DNA of 64,000 bases from assembly GCF_026013365.1 (NCBI RefSeq), contig NZ_JAPDOE010000004.1, positions 124,001 to 188,000 of the forward strand, read 5' to 3'. This DNA comes from Paenibacillus sp. LS1 (lineage in GTDB: Bacteria; Bacillota; Bacilli; Paenibacillales; Paenibacillaceae). Both the position numbers and the translations under genes were made by a program. Shown here one piece after another: positions 61,493 through 64,000 of the stretch (the first letter of the stretch is position 1; each line of letters opens with the position of its first letter). Below the pieces are notes generated by a model. The model did not search any database, was not told where the DNA came from, and saw nothing but the letters and a program-made list of their open reading frames with translations.

Positions 61493-63145
61493 ATGCGAAT
61501 GAGAAAAAAATGGATGTCCGGTGTTCTAACGATGGCCTTGAGTACCGTATTGGTGTTGTCTGGTTGCTCCAGTAACGAGAGTGGGGAGACTACGCCTGCT
61601 CCGGCGGAAGGAACCGACCCTCCAACCGAAACGGTAGCGCAGGATACGATGATTATGGGGCGTGGTGGGGATTCCGTAGCGCTCGACCCGGCGATTGTAA
61701 CCGATGGGGAGTCGCTGAAGATTGGACATCAGGTGTTTGATTCGTTGCTGGACTACAAGGAAGGTGGAACAGAGGTCGTTCCTGGACTAGCTGAGAGCTG
61801 GGAGATTTCGGCGGATGGACTCAAGTATGTGTTTAAGCTGAAGTCCGGTGTGAAATTCCATGATGGAACTGATTTCAACGCAGAGGCTGTTGTGTTCAAT
61901 TTTAACCGCTGGGGTGATCCGGCTAGTGAATATAAATTCGAAGGAGATTCCTTCGATTATTACGATTCCATGTTTGGTCCAGAGGATGGACGTGTGATCA
62001 AGGAAGTGAAGGCGACGGACGAGACTACGGTGGAGTTCACATTGAACCAGCCACAAGCTCCTTTCCTGCAAAATATTGCGATGACGCCATTTGGCATTGC
62101 CAGCCCAACCGCGATTCAGGAGAAAAAAGAAAACTTCAAGAGCGAGCCTGTGGGCACCGGCCCATTTGTATTCAAAGAGTGGAAGCGTAACGACTCCATT
62201 ACCCTGGAGAAAAACGCGGATTATTGGAAAGAAGGACTGCCCAAGCTGAACAAAGTGATCGTGCGCTCAATTCCTGATAACACGGCTCGCTTCAATGCCC
62301 TGCAAAACGGCGAGATTGATGTCATGGAAGACCTGAACCCGGACGATCTGTCCATCCTTGAAGGCAACAGCGAGTTACAGAAGATCGAGCGTCCACCGTT
62401 CAACGTGGCGTATATCGGCTTTAACTTCAAGAAGAAACCATTTGATAATGTCAAAGTCAGACAAGCCCTCAATCATGCGGTGAACAAGCAGGCCCTTATC
62501 GATGCGTTCTTTGCGGGACAAGCTGAGCCTGCTGTTAACCCGATGCCGCCAACGCTGTGGGGGTACAACGATACCATTGAGGATTACCCATATGATCTGG
62601 AAAAAGCAAAAGCTTTACTGGCCGAGGCTGGCTTCCCTGACGGATTGCCTGAACCGGTAACTTTCTATGCGATGCCGGTATCCCGTCCGTACATGCCTGA
62701 TGGCAAGAAGGTGGCGGAAGCAATCCAAGCTGATTTTGAGAAAATTGGTGTGACCACGAACATTGAATCCCCAGAATGGGCGACGTATCTGGATGATGCC
62801 AAAGCCGGTGAGAAAGACGATATCTACATGCTCGGCTGGACGGGTGATAACGGTGACCCGGATAACTTCCTCTACACGTTGCTGGACAAAGACGCCATTC
62901 CGGGCAACAACCGCAGCTTCTATGTTAACGAAGAGTTGCATGTGTTGCTGACGGATGCGCAGAAAGAAACAGATCAGGAGAAACGTGCAGAGTTATACAA
63001 GCAAGCGCAGGTGATTATCAAGGAAGACGCACCGTGGATTCCACTTGTGCACACTACGCCAATTCTGGCGGGTAAATCGAACCTGAAAGGTTTCGTACCA
63101 TCCCCGCTGGGCAGCGAATCTTATGCTGGTGCTTACTTCGAATAA
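61493..63145 (+). CDS. peptide/glutathione-type ABC transporter substrate-binding lipoprotein
   Basis: 550 aa of the DppA/OppA family 5. Lipobox LVLSGC (Cys near 24), Thr/Pro/Glu-rich spacer, then GGDSVALDPAIVTDGESL, GLAESWEISADGLKYVFKLKSGVKFHDG and the PVGTGPFVFKEW block that defines the family. Start ATG 61493 has AAGGGTGTTG upstream; 30 more codons to a distal start are unlikely. Partner permease follows. Ligand inferred only as a small peptide. Confidence 0.9.
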   Translation: MRMRKKWMSGVLTMALSTVLVLSGCSSNESGETTPAPAEGTDPPTETVAQDTMIMGRGGDSVALDPAIVTDGESLKIGHQVFDSLLDYKEGGTEVVPGLAESWEISADGLKYVFKLKSGVKFHDGTDFNAEAVVFNFNRWGDPASEYKFEGDSFDYYDSMFGPEDGRVIKEVKATDETTVEFTLNQPQAPFLQNIAMTPFGIASPTAIQEKKENFKSEPVGTGPFVFKEWKRNDSITLEKNADYWKEGLPKLNKVIVRSIPDNTARFNALQNGEIDVMEDLNPDDLSILEGNSELQKIERPPFNVAYIGFNFKKKPFDNVKVRQALNHAVNKQALIDAFFAGQAEPAVNPMPPTLWGYNDTIEDYPYDLEKAKALLAEAGFPDGLPEPVTFYAMPVSRPYMPDGKKVAEAIQADFEKIGVTTNIESPEWATYLDDAKAGEKDDIYMLGWTGDNGDPDNFLYTLLDKDAIPGNNRSFYVNEELHVLLTDAQKETDQEKRAELYKQAQVIIKEDAPWIPLVHTTPILAGKSNLKGFVPSPLGSESYAGAYFE

Positions 63146-63162
63146 CGTAGAGGTAAACTGAA

Positions 63163-63202
63163 TCTCTATCTCTATCTCTATTTCTATCTGTATCTGTATC
63201 TG
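63163..63202 (+). repeat. short tandem repeat of TCTCTA/TCTGTA units
   Basis: About six imperfect hexamers (TCTCTA, TTTCTA, TCTGTA) directly after the binding-protein stop. Such tracts can change length by slippage. Confidence 0.6.
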
Positions 63203-63236
63203 AATATGAACCTAACGCATTAATTATTCTTTCTTA

Positions 63237-63326
63237 CAAAGCGCTGGTGAGACGCAATGCTTGGCAGAATCCACATCCGGACGTAACTATCCAAAGCATG
63301 CGTTTCTGCCGGCGCTTTTTATTTTT
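63237..63326 (+). terminator. long hairpin terminator/attenuator between dppA-like and dppB-like genes
   Basis: AAAGCGCTGG..GACGCAATGCTTGG (63238-63264) pairs with CCAAAGCATGCGTTTCTGCCGGCGCTTT, ending in a T-rich run. Reduces read-through to the permease so the binding protein is made in excess. Confidence 0.7.
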
Positions 63327-63356
63327 GCACGATATGTCGAAGGCAGGTGAACAGGA

Positions 63357-64000
63357 TTGAACAGCTATATTGTCAAACGTGTGCTTGTGTTGCTGCCCGT
63401 GCTGCTGGGCATGACCCTGATTGTCTTTTCCATCATCCACGCCATCCCGGGTGACCCGGCCGAGACCATACTTGGGCAAAAGGCAACCGAACAATCCAAG
63501 CAAGCCCTTCGTGACCAGCTCGGACTGGATAAACCCTGGTTCCAGCAATATTTCGCCTACTTGGGCGATTTGCTTAAAGGTGACCTGGGAACATCCATCC
63601 GCACCAAGGTGCCTATTGCCCAGGAAATTGTGCCTTATCTGACAGCAACCCTTGAATTAACGATGGCCAGTATGTTGTTTGCTGTCATTATTGGGGTGAA
63701 TGCCGGGATTGTCAGTGCATGGAAGCACAACTCCTGGTTTGATTATTGCTGTATGGTCATTGCTTTGGTGGGGGTATCGATGCCGATCTTTTGGCTAGGT
63801 CTGATGGAACAATGGCTGTTTGCGAACAAGTTGCAGTGGCTGCCGTCCATTGGACGCATGAATGCACGTGATCCAGTGGAAGCCATTACGGGCTTGTACG
63901 TGCTGGATACGATGATTGCCGGACAATGGAATCAGTTGTGGACCGTAACGAAACATTTGATTCTGCCAAGTGTTGCACTGGGTACGATTCCGATGGCCGT
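63357..64000 (+). CDS. DppB/OppB-type peptide ABC permease, 5' part
   Basis: Runs off the window end; 214 codons are visible from a TTG at 63357, with AGGCAGGTGAACAGGA upstream. NSYIVKRVLVLLPVLLGMTLIVFSIIHAIPGDPAE is the classic DppB start, followed by LGLDKPWFQQYFAYLGDLLKGDLGTSI and VPYLTATLELT. About four helices are covered. The EAA loop lies beyond the edge. Confidence 0.92.
   Translation, partial: MNSYIVKRVLVLLPVLLGMTLIVFSIIHAIPGDPAETILGQKATEQSKQALRDQLGLDKPWFQQYFAYLGDLLKGDLGTSIRTKVPIAQEIVPYLTATLELTMASMLFAVIIGVNAGIVSAWKHNSWFDYCCMVIALVGVSMPIFWLGLMEQWLFANKLQWLPSIGRMNARDPVEAITGLYVLDTMIAGQWNQLWTVTKHLILPSVALGTIPMA

Overview
The window looks like chromosomal DNA of a spore-forming Firmicute, most probably a Paenibacillus. 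This is inferred from mid-range GC, strong AGGAGG-type ribosome binding sites with frequent GTG/TTG starts, a T-box ahead of proS, a preQ1-type leader ahead of a queCDEF operon, Gram-positive lipoproteins and a PBSX-type tail cluster. No rRNA, tRNA, CRISPR array, insertion sequence or integrase was seen.

Layout. 1-6640: an arabinan/arabino-oligosaccharide locus: the end of one GH43 enzyme, a lipoprotein binding protein, two permeases with no ATPase, a secreted GH43 endo-arabinanase and an intracellular GH43 arabinofuranosidase, with two copies of a GA-rich repeat between the last two. 6641-9984: an EcsC-family protein, a ProX-like tRNA-editing protein, an MFS exporter and a small membrane protein. 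10353-13180: queuosine operon queC-queD-queE-queF (minus strand) behind a preQ1-like leader. 13295-17752: an AIM24 protein, a coiled-coil membrane protein, a 55-aa ORF, a VWA-protein C-terminal remnant, a WYL regulator and a DEDDh exonuclease. 17876-22428: T-box/proS and a secreted LysM 5'-nucleotidase. 22610-24930: phage-type control genes (ImmA/IrrE peptidase, XRE repressor, ArpU-like activator). 25031-33669: a soluble GAF histidine kinase with a LuxR response regulator, a flavin reductase with two VOC proteins, an uncharacterised protein, a DUF4127 protein and a DUF3139 protein.

34088-60694 is the highlight: two complete, tandem, same-strand contractile-tail modules of PBSX type. Each has a YkzM-like small protein, sheath, tube, a tail chaperone with a programmed -1 frameshift, tape measure, LysM baseplate protein, hub, DUF2577, gp25-like, baseplate J and DUF2313 proteins and its own fibre. 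They are followed by one shared holin and one GH25 lysozyme. There is no terminase, portal, capsid or integrase, so this reads as a tailocin-like locus making two different particles (A: 34088-45905; B: 46128-57822) rather than a prophage. The XRE/ImmA/ArpU genes about 10 kb upstream are the likely switch. 61493-64000 begins a Dpp/Opp-type peptide transporter.

A family of dispersed, inverted-repeat-ended, strongly foldable elements (seven copies, about 110-220 bp) is scattered from 10 to 59 kb, including inside both tail modules. One copy sits in the loop of a convergent terminator, and one copy shows compensatory stem changes. A second small family, two leader-like elements ending in terminators, lies upstream of the DUF4127 gene and of the tail operon.
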